Shown piece after piece: positions 1 to 11,266 of a DNA stretch of 64,000 bases. The first letter of the stretch is position 1; each line of letters starts with the position of its first letter. Below the pieces are notes generated by a model, which did no database searches, was not told the DNA's origin, and saw nothing but the letters and a program-made list of their open reading frames with translations. Position numbers and translations under genes: made by a program. The DNA is taken from assembly GCA_030848705.1 (NCBI GenBank), contig CM061243.1:8829044-8893043 (forward strand), given 5' to 3'. This DNA comes from Heracleum sosnowskyi (lineage: Eukaryota > Streptophyta > Magnoliopsida > Apiales > Apiaceae).

Positions 1-243
1 GCATTTAAGGATTTAGGTGAGAAATATTGAAGATGAGGACATAAGATCATTCGGGTTGAGTGGTGTCATGGGCAGAGCACGTGAGGCAGTATTTATGTAG
101 GAGTTTGTGTGGATGGCAGAATCGTAATTAAGACGGAATATGAGGCTTTTAGTTGAACAGTTGGGCTGTTAACTGTTGAAAAGGCGCAACAGACACTATA
201 ATATAGATAGATATCCTAATCCTTCATTCATGAATTTTTCTAT

Positions 244-333
244 ACCTGCATATTCAAAGATACTGCTGACATAGAAGCAGATTCCATTGATTCCGCCAAA
301 TTGTTGAAAACCCATCAACCCTGCTCCTATCTG
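244..333 (-). pseudogene. ERD6-like sugar transporter exon fragment
   Basis: About 30 codons read GLMGFQQFGGINGICFYVSS and then IFEYAG, the well-known start of the second half of plant ERD6-like monosaccharide transporters (major facilitator superfamily, vacuolar membrane). No flanking transporter exons are recognisable up to 1.5 kb, and the open frame on both sides does not look like a transporter. The rest of a gene could lie before base 1, because the downstream exons of a minus-strand gene would be there, but the upstream exons expected at 400-1,500 are not visible. Most likely a relic. Confidence 0.6.
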
Positions 334-1552
334 GTCAGTAAATCTAAATATCAATATCAATTTTAAGTGAATGAACTTTTTGTATGGGTTCAACAGAAAT
401 TTATTAAGAAAAGCTATTACCTCAGACTGCTGTGAGTTTTCCACTGGCAAGGGGATTTGGGGCCTTAAACCATATCGTGAGTTTGAAGATTTAACTGAAG
501 ATCCTGAAGCACGTATTGGGACAGGAGAAGGAGCAACATTGTCCCAGGGAGAAGCAACGCATGTTAAGAAAATATTGGTACATGTGTAAATTTCCAAATG
601 CTGAGAAAGAAGTGATACTACGCTTCAGTTATGTTAATCATCTTCAGCTCTATATAATCATATCTCTACTGACAAATGACCAACCTCCAAGATAGCAGTT
701 CAGCTTCCAGAAAAACTACCCTAATAAAGCTTATGCAAAAGCTAACATACAATCATACATATCATATATTGTAGACATGTACAAAAAATTTACATACAGC
801 TCAATATACAAAAATTAGAAGAAAGAAAATGAGAACTAAATCAATCAAGTGTGGATAACCAAATATGCATTAGCAAATTTCAGTAATGAACTAAGAAGAT
901 AAAGTACAAAGTCAAATATTTTAGAACATATTAAACAGAAGAAAGATATAGCAGATTTAGTATCATACCAGAAGAGTAAGAACTGTGACCTCCAGCCATA
1001 GAGAAACCAATCGTACATCAGGAGATGCTCCAAGCAACATAGGCAGTAGCAGGTGTTCACTAAACACTCAAGTTTTCACCAACTCTGCAACATATTGAAC
1101 CCAAGAACTTGCTTAAGGCAACTACTTGGATCCCTAAATCAAAGAAGGATCCCAATTGAAGCCCTAATTGTAGCCCAACGCAGATTCAAGAAGCCCAAAT
1201 CGAAGATTGAACCCCTAAATCAATCTATAAATTTAAAGCTTGAATCCCTAAATCGAATTTTAAAATGAACACCTAGATCTATAGTTAAAGACGCAGATGG
1301 ATGTGAGAGAGAAGCAAATAATGTTTGCAGTGATTTTGTAAGAGGGGAGAGTGTTTTGTCCTTCAAAAAATTTGACAAAGGCGGCATTTTTTCCGCTCAT
1401 TATTTTCGCCCAATTCAATCTGTACTAGTACTGGTAATTAACTGTGACTCTCGTTTTTTATTAAAAATTAATCAATTTCTTTTTTGTTGAATTTAAAATT
1501 ATTAAAAATTACATTAGTTTATAAAATTATAATTTTTATTGAACCCGACCCG
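334..1552. other. Gene-poor stretch, no supported gene
   Basis: Short open frames occur on both strands but none resembles a known protein. The stretch 1,080-1,265 carries several degenerate copies of a 'ccctaaatc' word. I see no RNA gene or complete mobile element here. Confidence 0.5.
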
Positions 1553-3905
1553 ACCTTTTTATTTTTTGATTATTTTTTCCCAAGACTATAATGAGTATTT
1601 ATTAACATCCGTAAGGTTGGATCGTCAAAAAAATCATTTAAAAAATTATTCAGTGAATCCAGCACGCGCTCCGTTACCCAAATCAGTATTAATACTACAC
1701 TTTCGATATAAAATCGGACATCCCGGCCTTTTTATTTTTTGATTATTTTTTTCCAAGACTATAATGAGTATTTATTAACATCCGTACGGTTGGATCGTCA
1801 AAGAAATCATTTAAAAAAATTATTCAGTGAATCCAGCACGCGCTCCGTTACCCGAATCAGTATTAATACTACACTTTTGATATAAAACAGGACATCCCAG
1901 TCTTTTTATTTTTTGATTATTTTTTCCCAAGACTATAATGAGTATTTATTAACATCCGTACGGTTGGATCATCAAAGAAATCATTTAAAAAATTATTCAG
2001 TGAATCCAGCACGCGCTCCGTTACCCGAATCAGTATTAATACTACAATTTTGATATAAAAACGGACATCCTGGCCTTTTTATTTTTTGATTATTTTTTCC
2101 CAAGACTATAATGAGTATTGATTAACATCTGTACGGTTGGATCGTCAAAGAAATCATTTAAAAAAATTATTAAGTGAATCCAACACGCGCTCTTTTACCT
2201 GAATCAGTATTAATACTACATTTTTGATATAAAAACAGACATCCTGGCCTTTTTATTTTTTATTTATTTTTTCCCAAGACTATAATGAGTATTTATTAAC
2301 ATCCGTACGGTTGGATCGTCAAAAAAATCATTTAAAAAACTATTCAGTGAATCCAGCATGCGCTCCGTTACTCGAATCAGTATTAATACTACACTTTTGA
2401 TATAAAATCGGTCATCCCGGCCTTTTTATTTTTTGATTATTTTTTCCCAAGACTATAATGAGTATTTATTAACATCCGTACGGTTGGATCGCCAAAGAAA
2501 TCATTTAAAAAAATTATTCAGTGAATCCAGCACGCGCTTCGTTACCCAAATCACTATTAATACTACACTTTTGATATAAAACCGGACATCCCAGTTTTTT
2601 TATTTTTTGATTATTTTTTCCCAAGACTATAATGAGTATTTATTAACATCCGTACGGATGGATCGTCAAAGAAATCATTTAAAAAATTATTCAGTGAATC
2701 CAACAGGCGCTCCGTTACCCGAATCAGTATTAATACTACAATTTTTATATAAAAACAAACATCCTGGCCTTTTTATTTTTTGATTATTTTTTCCCAAGAC
2801 TATAATGAGTATTTATTAACATTCGTACGGTTGGATCGTCAAAGAAATCATTTAAAAAAATTATTAAGTGAATCCAACACGCGCTCCGTTACCCGAATCA
2901 GTATTAATACTACAATTTTGATATAAAACCGGACATCCCGGTCTTTTTATTATTTGATTATTTTTTCCCAAGACTATAATGAGTATTTATTAACATCCGT
3001 ACGGTTGGATCGTCAAAGAAATCATTTAAAAAAATTATTCAGTGAATCCAGCACGCGCTCCGTTACCCGAATCAGTATTGATCCTACATTTTTGCTATAA
3101 AATCGGACATCTTGGCCTTTTTATTTTTTGATTATTTTTTCCCAAGACTATAATGAGTATTTATTAACATCCGTACGGTTGGATCGTCAAAGAAATCATT
3201 TAAAAAAATTATTCAGTGGATCCAACACGCGCTCCTTTACCCGAATAAGTATTAATACTACATTGTTGCTATAAAATCGGACATCCGGCCTTTTTATTTT
3301 TTGATTATTTTTTTACAAGACTACAATGAGTATTTATTAACATTCGTACGGTTGGATCGTCAAAGAAATCATTAAAAAAATTATTCAGTGAATCCAGCAC
3401 CCGCTCCGTTACCCGAATCAGTATTAATACTAAATTTTTGCAATAAAATCGGACATCCCGGCCTTTTTAATTTTTGATTATTTTTTCCCAAGACTATAAT
3501 GAGTATTTACTAACATCCGTACGGTTGGATCATCAAAGAAATCATTTAAAAAAATTATTTACTGAATCCAGCAAGCGCTCCGTTACCCGAATCAGTATTA
3601 ATACTACATTTTTGTTATAAAGTCGGACATCCCGGCCTTTTAATTTTTTTATTATTTTTTCCCAAGACTATAATGAGTATTTACTAACATCCGTACGGTT
3701 GGATCGTCAACAAAATCATTTAAAAAAATTATTTAGTGAATCTGAAACGGATCCCGTTACCCGAATCAAGATTAATACTACATTTTTATTATAATGTCTT
3801 ACAAACCGACCTTATCATTTTTTGATTATTTTTTCACAAGACTAAATTGAGTATTTATTAACATCCGTACGGTTGGATCGTCAAAAAAATCATTTTAAAA
3901 ATATT
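1553..3905. repeat. Tandem array, ~14 units of ~174 bp
   Basis: A unit of 173-174 bp begins near 1553, 1727, 1901, 2074, 2248, 2421, 2594, 2768, 2942, 3116, 3289, 3462, 3636 and 3810. Each starts with a 'cctttttattttttgatt' block, followed by 'aagactataatgagtattt', the palindrome CCGTACGG inside 'acatccgtacggttggatc', and 'gttacccgaatcagtatta'. Unit length is nearly constant. The middle units differ by only a few bases, while the last copies (after ~3,600) are more diverged, as expected for array edges. It encodes nothing and abuts the broken end of a copia element. It could be a satellite block or a tandem-repeat region of a retroelement. Confidence 0.95.
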
Positions 3906-3940
3906 TTTGGGCCCCACGACATTTAAAAAAGTTAAAAAAA

Positions 3941-3980
3941 ACTAGTGTAACACTTTTTATACTAGTGTAACACTTTTTAT
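3941..3980. repeat. 20-bp perfect tandem duplication at a junction
   Basis: Two adjacent identical copies of ACTAGTGTAACACTTTTTAT lie exactly where the copia pol frame stops being recognisable and non-coding DNA leading to the 174-bp array begins. This looks like the scar of a deletion or join. Confidence 0.85.
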
Positions 3981-6900
3981 GCTTGCTTCTGCTGGTGTGC
4001 TCACCGGTTTACATTCTTCCATTCTGAATTTCTTTAAAATCTGCTCCGCATATTTTTTCTGCGACATAAAAATTCCTTCTTTGCTTTGCTTCACCTCGAC
4101 TCCAAGAAAGTATGACATTTGACCAACATCTGTCACCTCAAATTCGTTAGTCATAACTTTCTTAAAATCATCGAACATATCAGGGTTATTACCGGTGAAG
4201 ATCATGTCATCCACATATAAGCAGACGATCATAATATCTCCCCCTGAATTTGTTTTTGTGTAGAGAGCATGCTCGTACGGACTCTTCACAAAACCATTTT
4301 TCTGGAAGTATTCATCAACCCTTGTGTTCCATGCTCGCGGAGCTTGCTTCAAACCATATAAGGCTTTCTTCAATCTGTAGACTTTGTTTTCCCGGCCTTT
4401 CTGAATATATCCGGGAGGTTGCTCAATGTAGACTTCTTCTTCGAGATAACCATTCAGAAAAGCTGACTTGACATCCATCTGATAAATTTTCCACTGATTC
4501 TGAGCTGCAATTGCTGTAAGAAGTCTTATGGTATCAACTCTTGCAACTAGAGCAAATACCTCGTCATAGTCAATTCCATATCTCTGCTTGTAGCCTTTAG
4601 CCACTAACCTCGCCTTGTACTTTTCTACTTCACCATCCTGATTTGTTTTGGTCTTGTAGACCCATTTGACACCAATTGCTTTGTGTCCTTCTGGAAGATC
4701 TGTGAGCTCCCAAGTATCATTCTTCTTAATTGCGCCAATTTCCTCATCCATGGCTTTGTTCCATTTGCTTTCTTCAGAAGCTTCTTCAAATGTCACTGGA
4801 TCACATTCAGCCATTAAACAAAATAAGGAATAATCAAAGGTTGTTTGTATCGGACTTGTTGCTTCATATATATTATCCAGACTCCGCATTTTCCTTGGCG
4901 CTCCCCCCTGAACTGTTGCTTCCTCCAGTCGATGGTGTCGATGCAGGAGTTTGTTGGTTCAGACTTGGTGGAGGAGTTTGATCATCATTCTCACCGTCTT
5001 CAACGTTGGTGTCATCACCGTCATCATCTTCATCCTGAAAAAACAAACCAGCAACTTTTCTTTCTTCCTCACTCCATTTCCAATAATCGGATTCATCGAA
5101 CTCAACATCTCGAGAAATGATTAATTTCTTCGTCAGGGGATTATAGAGTCTGTAAGCCTTGCTCCTTTTATCATATCCGGTAAAGATACACTTCTCACCT
5201 TTATCATCCAGCTTCTTTCTTTTCTGATCGGGAACATGGGCATATGCAATACACCCGAAAATTCTGAGATGTCCAACTGATGGTTTGGTACCACTCCATG
5301 CTTCATTTGGAGTTTTGTTTCTGACACTTTTTGTTGGACAGCGATTCAGCAAATAAACTGCACATAAAACGGCTTCAGCCCAGAAAGTTCTTGGCATGTG
5401 CTTTGCTTTCACCATACTCCTTGCCATGTCTAGAATAGTGCGATTCTTCCTCTCTGCAACGCCATTTTGTTGAGGAGTATATGTCGTTGTCAACTGATGA
5501 TTGATTCCATGTGCTCTGCAGAAGCTTTTAAACAAATTTGAAGTATACTCGCCTCCTCTGTCTGATCGGAGTACCTTCAAATAATGGCCACTTTGTTTTT
5601 CTGCCAAAGCTTTGAACTCCTTGAATTTATCAAGAGCCTCCGCTTTTTCTTTGAGGATATACACCCAACTTTTCCTGCTAAAATCATCCATAAATGTTAG
5701 GTAATACCTGTTACCTCCAAGTGATGGAATATCAAATGGACCAGTAATATCCGTGTGAACAATTTCCAATGGCCTCCTGGCTCTCTATGATTTTCCAACG
5801 GGAAAACTTTGTCTATGTTGCTTCCCCTTAACACATGCTTCACACAAGTTTTCTGGTTCATTGATTTCTGGCAAGCCGTCCACCATCTTTGTCTTTGACA
5901 ATAATTTCAAGCCAGAAAATCCAAGATGACCAAATCTTAAATGCCATAACCACGAGTCATTTTTAATGACAGACTTTAAGCACTTCTTCACCTTCGTCTG
6001 CATATCCAAAGTGAACAGACGGTTCTTTGACATCTCCACATTAGCAATTAATTCTCGAACCTGATTTCTGATGATAAGAGAATTATCCTGCATCTGAATA
6101 TTATATCCCTTCTCGACAAGTTGGACAAGACTGATGATATTACTTTTCAAAGCAGATATATAATAAACATCATTTATATACTTTTTATCACCTTTCTTTG
6201 ACACAATCGTAACAGTACCTTTCCCTTTGACTGGAATCTTTGATGAGTCACCAAAAGTAACTTCTCCACTGATGGTGTCGTCTATCTCCGTAAATAATTC
6301 CTTATGACCGCACATGTGATTGCTGGCGCCCGAATCAAGATACCAAGTATTTTTCTTGCCTTCTTCATCTCCTTTGTAAGTGAGAAACATCGCTGAACCC
6401 ACATCTTTGTCTTCTTTTGCTGCTGCAAAATGACTTCTTTCTTCCACTTTTGGTGATCTACACTCATAACTGAAATGACCAAATTTATTACAATTATAGC
6501 ACTGAAATTGACCTCGTTAAAATCCGCCTCTTCCTCGACCTCTAAAATTTTGACCACGGCCAGATGGTTGATAACCTTCGGTATTTTGGCCTCTGTTGAA
6601 GGACTGCCTTCCACGTCCTCGTCCACCTCGGTAGCCACCTCTTCCACGAATAGAACTGCTACTGCTTGAACTTTCACCAATGGACATTTTACTTTGCAAC
6701 GCTTTTTCCAAATGGCTTGTATCATCATACTGGTTCATCCGCTGTTCGTGCGCTTGAAGTGAACCAACTAGCTCGTCGATCGAAATCGTGGACAGATCTT
6801 TTGATTCCTCGATAGACGTCACAACATAATCAAATTTTCTTGTCAACGAACGGAGCAATTTTTCCATGACCCGGACATCATCGAGACTTTCGACGTTTCT

Positions 6901-7344
6901 CTTCATCTCATTTGTCACCGTTTTCAAACGAGTAACATATTCACCAATATTTTCTGAGGCCTTCATTTTAATGTTTTCGAACTCCCCGCGTAGAACTTGG
7001 AGCCGCACCTTTTTAATTTTTTCAACACCTTGGAAAGATTTTTGCAAAATCTCCCACGCTTCTTTCGCCGTTTTTGCATTAGAATTTTTTTCAAAGGTTG
7101 ATTCATCAACACCTTGAATAATTGTATATAACGCCTTTTTATCCTTTTTTCGGATCTCCTTTAACGCCGTCTTCTCGGCATTCGGTAGTGCTGCTTCAGC
7201 GGCTGCATCTGCGGGCTCGTTGAACCCACTTTCGACAATATCCCAATTGTCATAAGAACCGAGTAACACCTTCATTTGGATACTCTAGTTCCCGTAATTT
7301 GTGGCCGTCAATTTCGGAATATTTGGTTGCACCATATTTGCCAT
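3957..7344 (-). pseudogene. copia gag-pol polyprotein, broken
   Basis: The frame starts at the ATG at 7344 (MANMVQPNIPKL), 20 bp past the primer-binding site. The gag domain runs to about 6,520. A CCHC knuckle (CYNCNKFGHFSYEC) is at 6501-6460, the protease motif DSGA near 6336, the GAG-pre-integrase and integrase core at about 6,000-5,200, and the RT motif YVDD near 4,210. Disruptions: TAG at 7287-7285 (codon 20), TAA at 6519-6517 between gag and the knuckle, TAG at 5787-5785 just before the integrase core, and a +1/-1 shift near a run of C (plus strand) at about 4,905, after which the frame changes from the 5769-4873 frame to the 4889-3957 frame. All three stops fit a single C-to-T or G-to-A transition. 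The protein ends after RT at STPAEAS; RNase H is absent. Confidence 0.9.
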
Positions 7345-7363
7345 TTTTCTCGAACGAAACGCT

Positions 7364-7376
7364 GGCTCGGATACCA
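7364..7376 (-). promoter_or_regulatory. Primer-binding site (initiator Met tRNA type)
   Basis: The minus strand reads TGGTATCCGAGCC directly inside the LTR end, close to the TGGTATCAGAGC complement of plant initiator methionine tRNA that copia elements use. It fixes the inner LTR boundary and the element's direction. Confidence 0.85.
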
Positions 7377-7378
7377 CT

Positions 7379-8101
7379 TGTTGGAAACGTTAATGGGCTT
7401 TACTTTAATTTCTTCAAACTCAAACTCACTGTGTATATGTGTGTGTACGTGTATTCTGTATTAGCACTTCAGTAGTGATGCAACAAAATAACAACAATAC
7501 TCTTTATATATATCAAAAGCTACAACTTTTATAAGTGATACAAACTCAAGGATACAACCTTTCTTTTTCCCTCTCTGAGCTTCAGCTCTTTTCTGTTTCT
7601 CTGTATTTTCACTTCGATGTTTACAATCACAGAGGACCAGCCTATTTATAGGCTTCACATACATTACATCACTCCTTACCTCATAATCTATTTATTACTA
7701 CATAGACTATTGACTGCAGTTTTATTACAAACCGTGTTACAGCTTCATGTATAGAAAATAACACCTACTGACTTCTTTTGTGAACACTAGCAGTCTCCCC
7801 ATGCAGCCTACCATATTTACAGGCTTTGAACAAAGACCAGCCTTCCAGTTCTTCTTCTATCCTTTTAGTTTTATGCATAGCCACCTTTTTCCATGGATTC
7901 CATTTAAGACAGTCCAGCTAGCTGCTGCAATATTTCTTGTATTCATATTAGGTTTACTTCACCGTTAAGTGTTTCCACCTTATCTACACAGCTGGAGCAT
8001 GGGTTTACTGCTGACTGCTGCTGCTATCCTTATTACTCTATCTATTTTCTAACCCAGCTGTAATTATTAATGCTTCATCTAGAAGAGTTTGAATTCTAAC
8101 A
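7379..8101 (-). repeat. 5' LTR of the copia element
   Basis: On the minus strand the LTR begins TGTTAGAATTC at 8101 and ends with TTTCCAACA at 7379, giving imperfect inverted ends TGTTRGAA / TTCYAACA with the usual TG...CA. It is 723 bp and is followed after 2 bp by the primer-binding site. A TATAAATA box lies inside it. This is the only copy of the LTR in the window. Confidence 0.85.
7641..7650 (-). promoter_or_regulatory. LTR TATA box
   Basis: The minus strand reads TATAAATAGG within the LTR, about 300 bp before the gag start; a typical position for the retroelement promoter. Confidence 0.6.
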
Positions 8102-8870
8102 ACTTCGTGTACTTCTAAAGTTGACCTGATATTTTCCTCGAGTTCGTTACTGATCATGATATCATATAATCACATATATGCTATTGTGATATTGGTATCT
8201 ACATAGTATATGCACATCAGTACAGACCCTTTGTTGAGATATAGACCAAAACATTCTCATACACATCTCCAGCTCAAAGATATTTTTAGATTTTATTTTT
8301 TTGAAAAAACGTATTTTTGGATTCGAAAGGAGTAATTTGGTCTCAACTCCAACAAAGGAAATGCACATAAATCAAGAGTGTGCACATATCAGCTTTCTTA
8401 ATTAATTGATTGATGTAGCAAAAACAAAATTAATTTTTGTAAATTTCAACACATATACACGACTATGTTTTATGCCCCCTCACAAAATTAGAGATGAAAC
8501 TGTATTTAATTTCTTTGGAAAGTGGAATCAGTTAATTGTTAAGATATAATTTATCAAAGTTAACTAAATAGTATTCAAGAATTATGTGCAATGTATAAAA
8601 AAATATTATATTTAATGAATTATTATTTTATATTATTAGTGGGCCTTAAGAACTTTTGCAAAATTTATTATCTTACGCATTTAGAAATAATATTAATTTA
8701 TCATATTGGCCCAAGTCGGGAATAAAAATATTATTTATTTATTGAGGTTTTACTGTATATATTAATGGAGCCTAAATGCGGTAATTCATGTTTAGTTTCT
8801 CATCAATACATGCAAAATTTGCACTATTAGTAGTAAGTAAATAGTATTATATTATTATAAGCATCTAAAA
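8102..8870. other. Non-coding flank, nothing recognised
   Basis: AT-rich sequence between the copia LTR and the Helitron 5' end. No open frame longer than 70 codons resembles a protein, and no complete repeat is visible. Confidence 0.5.
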
Positions 8871-9239
8871 TCAATACTATTATATAAAGGAGAAAATGAG
8901 TGCGGTGAAGTGGCGCCTCTAGAACCGCTTCGTTTTATTTTTCTAATTTTCTAAAAATTAGAGAGATAATAAATAAGTACCAAATGTTAGACTATACAGT
9001 TTGTTTTGTAGTATTTCGGATAATCAAATAACAAATCTATTATCTATATTATGGGCCAACATGGCTTTCTATGCCATTTATTAAATTACTTATATACCCC
9101 TATAATGTATAAATATATTAAAAATATTGTTACTAGCATGAATTGAACCAATGACCTTTGGAGACAAATGTATTTTATGTTACCACCTCAACCATCATGC
9201 TAGGAACCCATTTGATAAAATTTTGAAGCTCATTTACCC

Positions 9240-11203
9240 TAGGGCTGAGCAAAACCGATCCAAGACCGAAAAACCGAACCGAAATATGTCAATTCGGTTC
9301 GGTTCGGTTCCAACTTTTTCCACAATCCGGTCATTTCGGTTTTTCGGTCCGGACCGAACTATATTTCGGTTTGGTCCGGTTTTTACCAAAATATTTCGGT
9401 TCCGAACCGAATAAACCGAAATATACAAATACATATATTTACATTTTATATATGATATATATTCTAAATTCTAATTATCTAAAATCCTAAATTCTAAATT
9501 CTAATATCTACGATCTACCCGTTGTCCCGTTGACCCGTTCTTCATTAATCCATAACCCACCCACAGCCACAGTCCACACTCCACACCCACCTCCGGCGGC
9601 CAGCCTCCCACTGCCACACCCACACTTCCACGGTTCCACCCACCGTCTGAAGTCTGACCTAAATCCTAATTAGTAATTAGCAGCAGCAATTCACAATTGG
9701 TATTTGGTAATTGGAATTGGATAACGAAGAGTTGAAGACACCAGACCAGAGTTCAGAGTTCAGTCGCGATTCTCATTTCTCAGTCACTTGAGTCTTGACT
9801 CACTTCATTCTTCAAGGTAATATCAAATTATCAATTATCAAATATGTTGCTAATTTCGACTTCCTCTAAATTTGTATTTAGTGCTTAAATTTGTTATTGA
9901 TTTTAGATTTTTAGAATCATAAATCTTAGATTTTTTCTTAGTTTGCTAGCAGTTTGTTTTTTTTGATTTTGTAGACATTAGCCTAGCCAGTAGACTCAGT
10001 ACTCAGTGTAGAATCATAAATCTTAGTTCTTAAATGTTATTAGCTTTTCTATCGGAGAATCATAGATTCTATTTTCTGATTTTGTTTAGGTTCCTTAATT
10101 AATGTTTGATTTTGTTTGTTTAGGTTTTGTGCTTAATCTTAACTGCTTATGATGTCAACTGTCAATCTGTTTTGACTTCATTTAATCATTTCAGTTCAAA
10201 GCTTAACTGTTCATTTAATCTGTTTTGAACTGTCAACAGTAGCCAGTAGACTCAGTACTCACTGTAGTAGCTTAAAAACTGATATCTTGTTCGTCTTCAT
10301 TTAATCATTTCAGCATCAAGTAGGTTGATAGTTTAGGACTTAGGTATTTGAAAGTTTATTGAGAAGAGTAGGCTTCTGAACTTGGAAAGTTTGCTGCTAT
10401 GTGTTTGTTTCGTAATGGACATGCAAAAAGTTTAGAACTGATTTATGAACTGATTTACAAAAGTTACTGTGAAAATCATTTCTTTTTCTTTAGTACTTCT
10501 ACTAATCCCTATAATTTGTTTTTCTTGGATTGTACGTGTTGTATTGTGGGACTGTTGAATTCTGTGACTTTATTATGCTGCAGTGATTTAGTAGAACACT
10601 AATGCTGCTACCTTAATGCTTCAATTTCTTGAATTCCATTGTTGCTGCAGACCTGCAGTTAATTCCATTGTTTTTTTACTGCTAATTACTGCTAATTTCT
10701 GTGCCCAGAAATGTTGATGTAGAGCAGCAGAAATGTTGATGCAGAGGAGCAGGAATGCAGTATGCGAGCAGATTTCATTTTCCATTTTAATGTCAATATG
10801 TCAGTGATGAACTATCAAGTAGACTTTTAATTTGTAAAGACTAAAGTACTGTAGCCAGAGTGCTGGTGCAAGTGTGCAACACTGTTTTAGTTCATTTTAA
10901 TTTTTGCTTGGTGCTTGAATGCATGTACTGAAACTGAATAGTGAACTGTTTTTGTCTTATGATTTCTGAATTCTGAATGTTAATGGATTCATACAAGATT
11001 ACAACTACAGATTTTTTGAGTTTTTGCAAAATAATTCGGTTCTAGGGACCGAACCGAATAAACCGAAATATTTCGGTTCGGTTCGGTCCCGGTTCATGTA
11101 GTCATTTCGGTCCGGTTCGGTCCCGGAAAAATTAACAATTCGGTTTTCGGTTTTTTCGGTTCGGTCCCGGTTCTGGACCGAACCGACCGAATGCTCAGCC
11201 CTA
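9240..11203. mobile_element. Non-autonomous hAT-type element, 1,964 bp
   Basis: Terminal inverted repeats TAGGGCTGAGCA and TGCTCAGCCCTA are flanked by perfect 8-bp direct repeats ATTTACCC (9232-9239 and 11204-11211), the hAT signature. Both subterminal zones are packed with 'ccgaaccgaa' / 'ttcggttcgg' words, probable transposase-binding repeats. No transposase is encoded; the interior has an exon-like CT-rich leader followed by AAG|GTAATATC, which could be leftover 5' leader of a parent element. Related sequence at 11,400 and 11,888 still has the unoccupied site 'gctcatttaccccatact'. Confidence 0.9.
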
Positions 11204-11266
11204 ATTTACCCCATACTTAAATAAGGGCCAACATGGCTTTCTATGCCATTTAGTAAATTACTTATA

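Larger units (their letters stand above)
3957..8101 (-). mobile_element. Truncated Ty1/copia LTR retrotransposon
   Basis: Reading on the minus strand: LTR (8101-7379), primer-binding site, gag, protease, integrase and reverse transcriptase, in the copia order with integrase before RT. The element stops inside the region after RT; RNase H, the polypurine tract and the second LTR are missing, and I found no second LTR copy in the window. Three in-frame stops and one frameshift show it is dead. Because the second LTR is lost, no target duplication can be checked and insertion age cannot be read from LTR divergence. Confidence 0.92.

Noticed and set aside
1..1552. A second copia LTR left of the 174-bp array
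   Set aside because: I looked for the TGTTGGAAACG and GAATTCTAACA ends and did not find them.
7276..7464. Plus-strand frames across the copia element (e.g. 7276, 6866, 4250, 4845)
   Set aside because: Antisense shadows of gag-pol or its LTR with no homology of their own.
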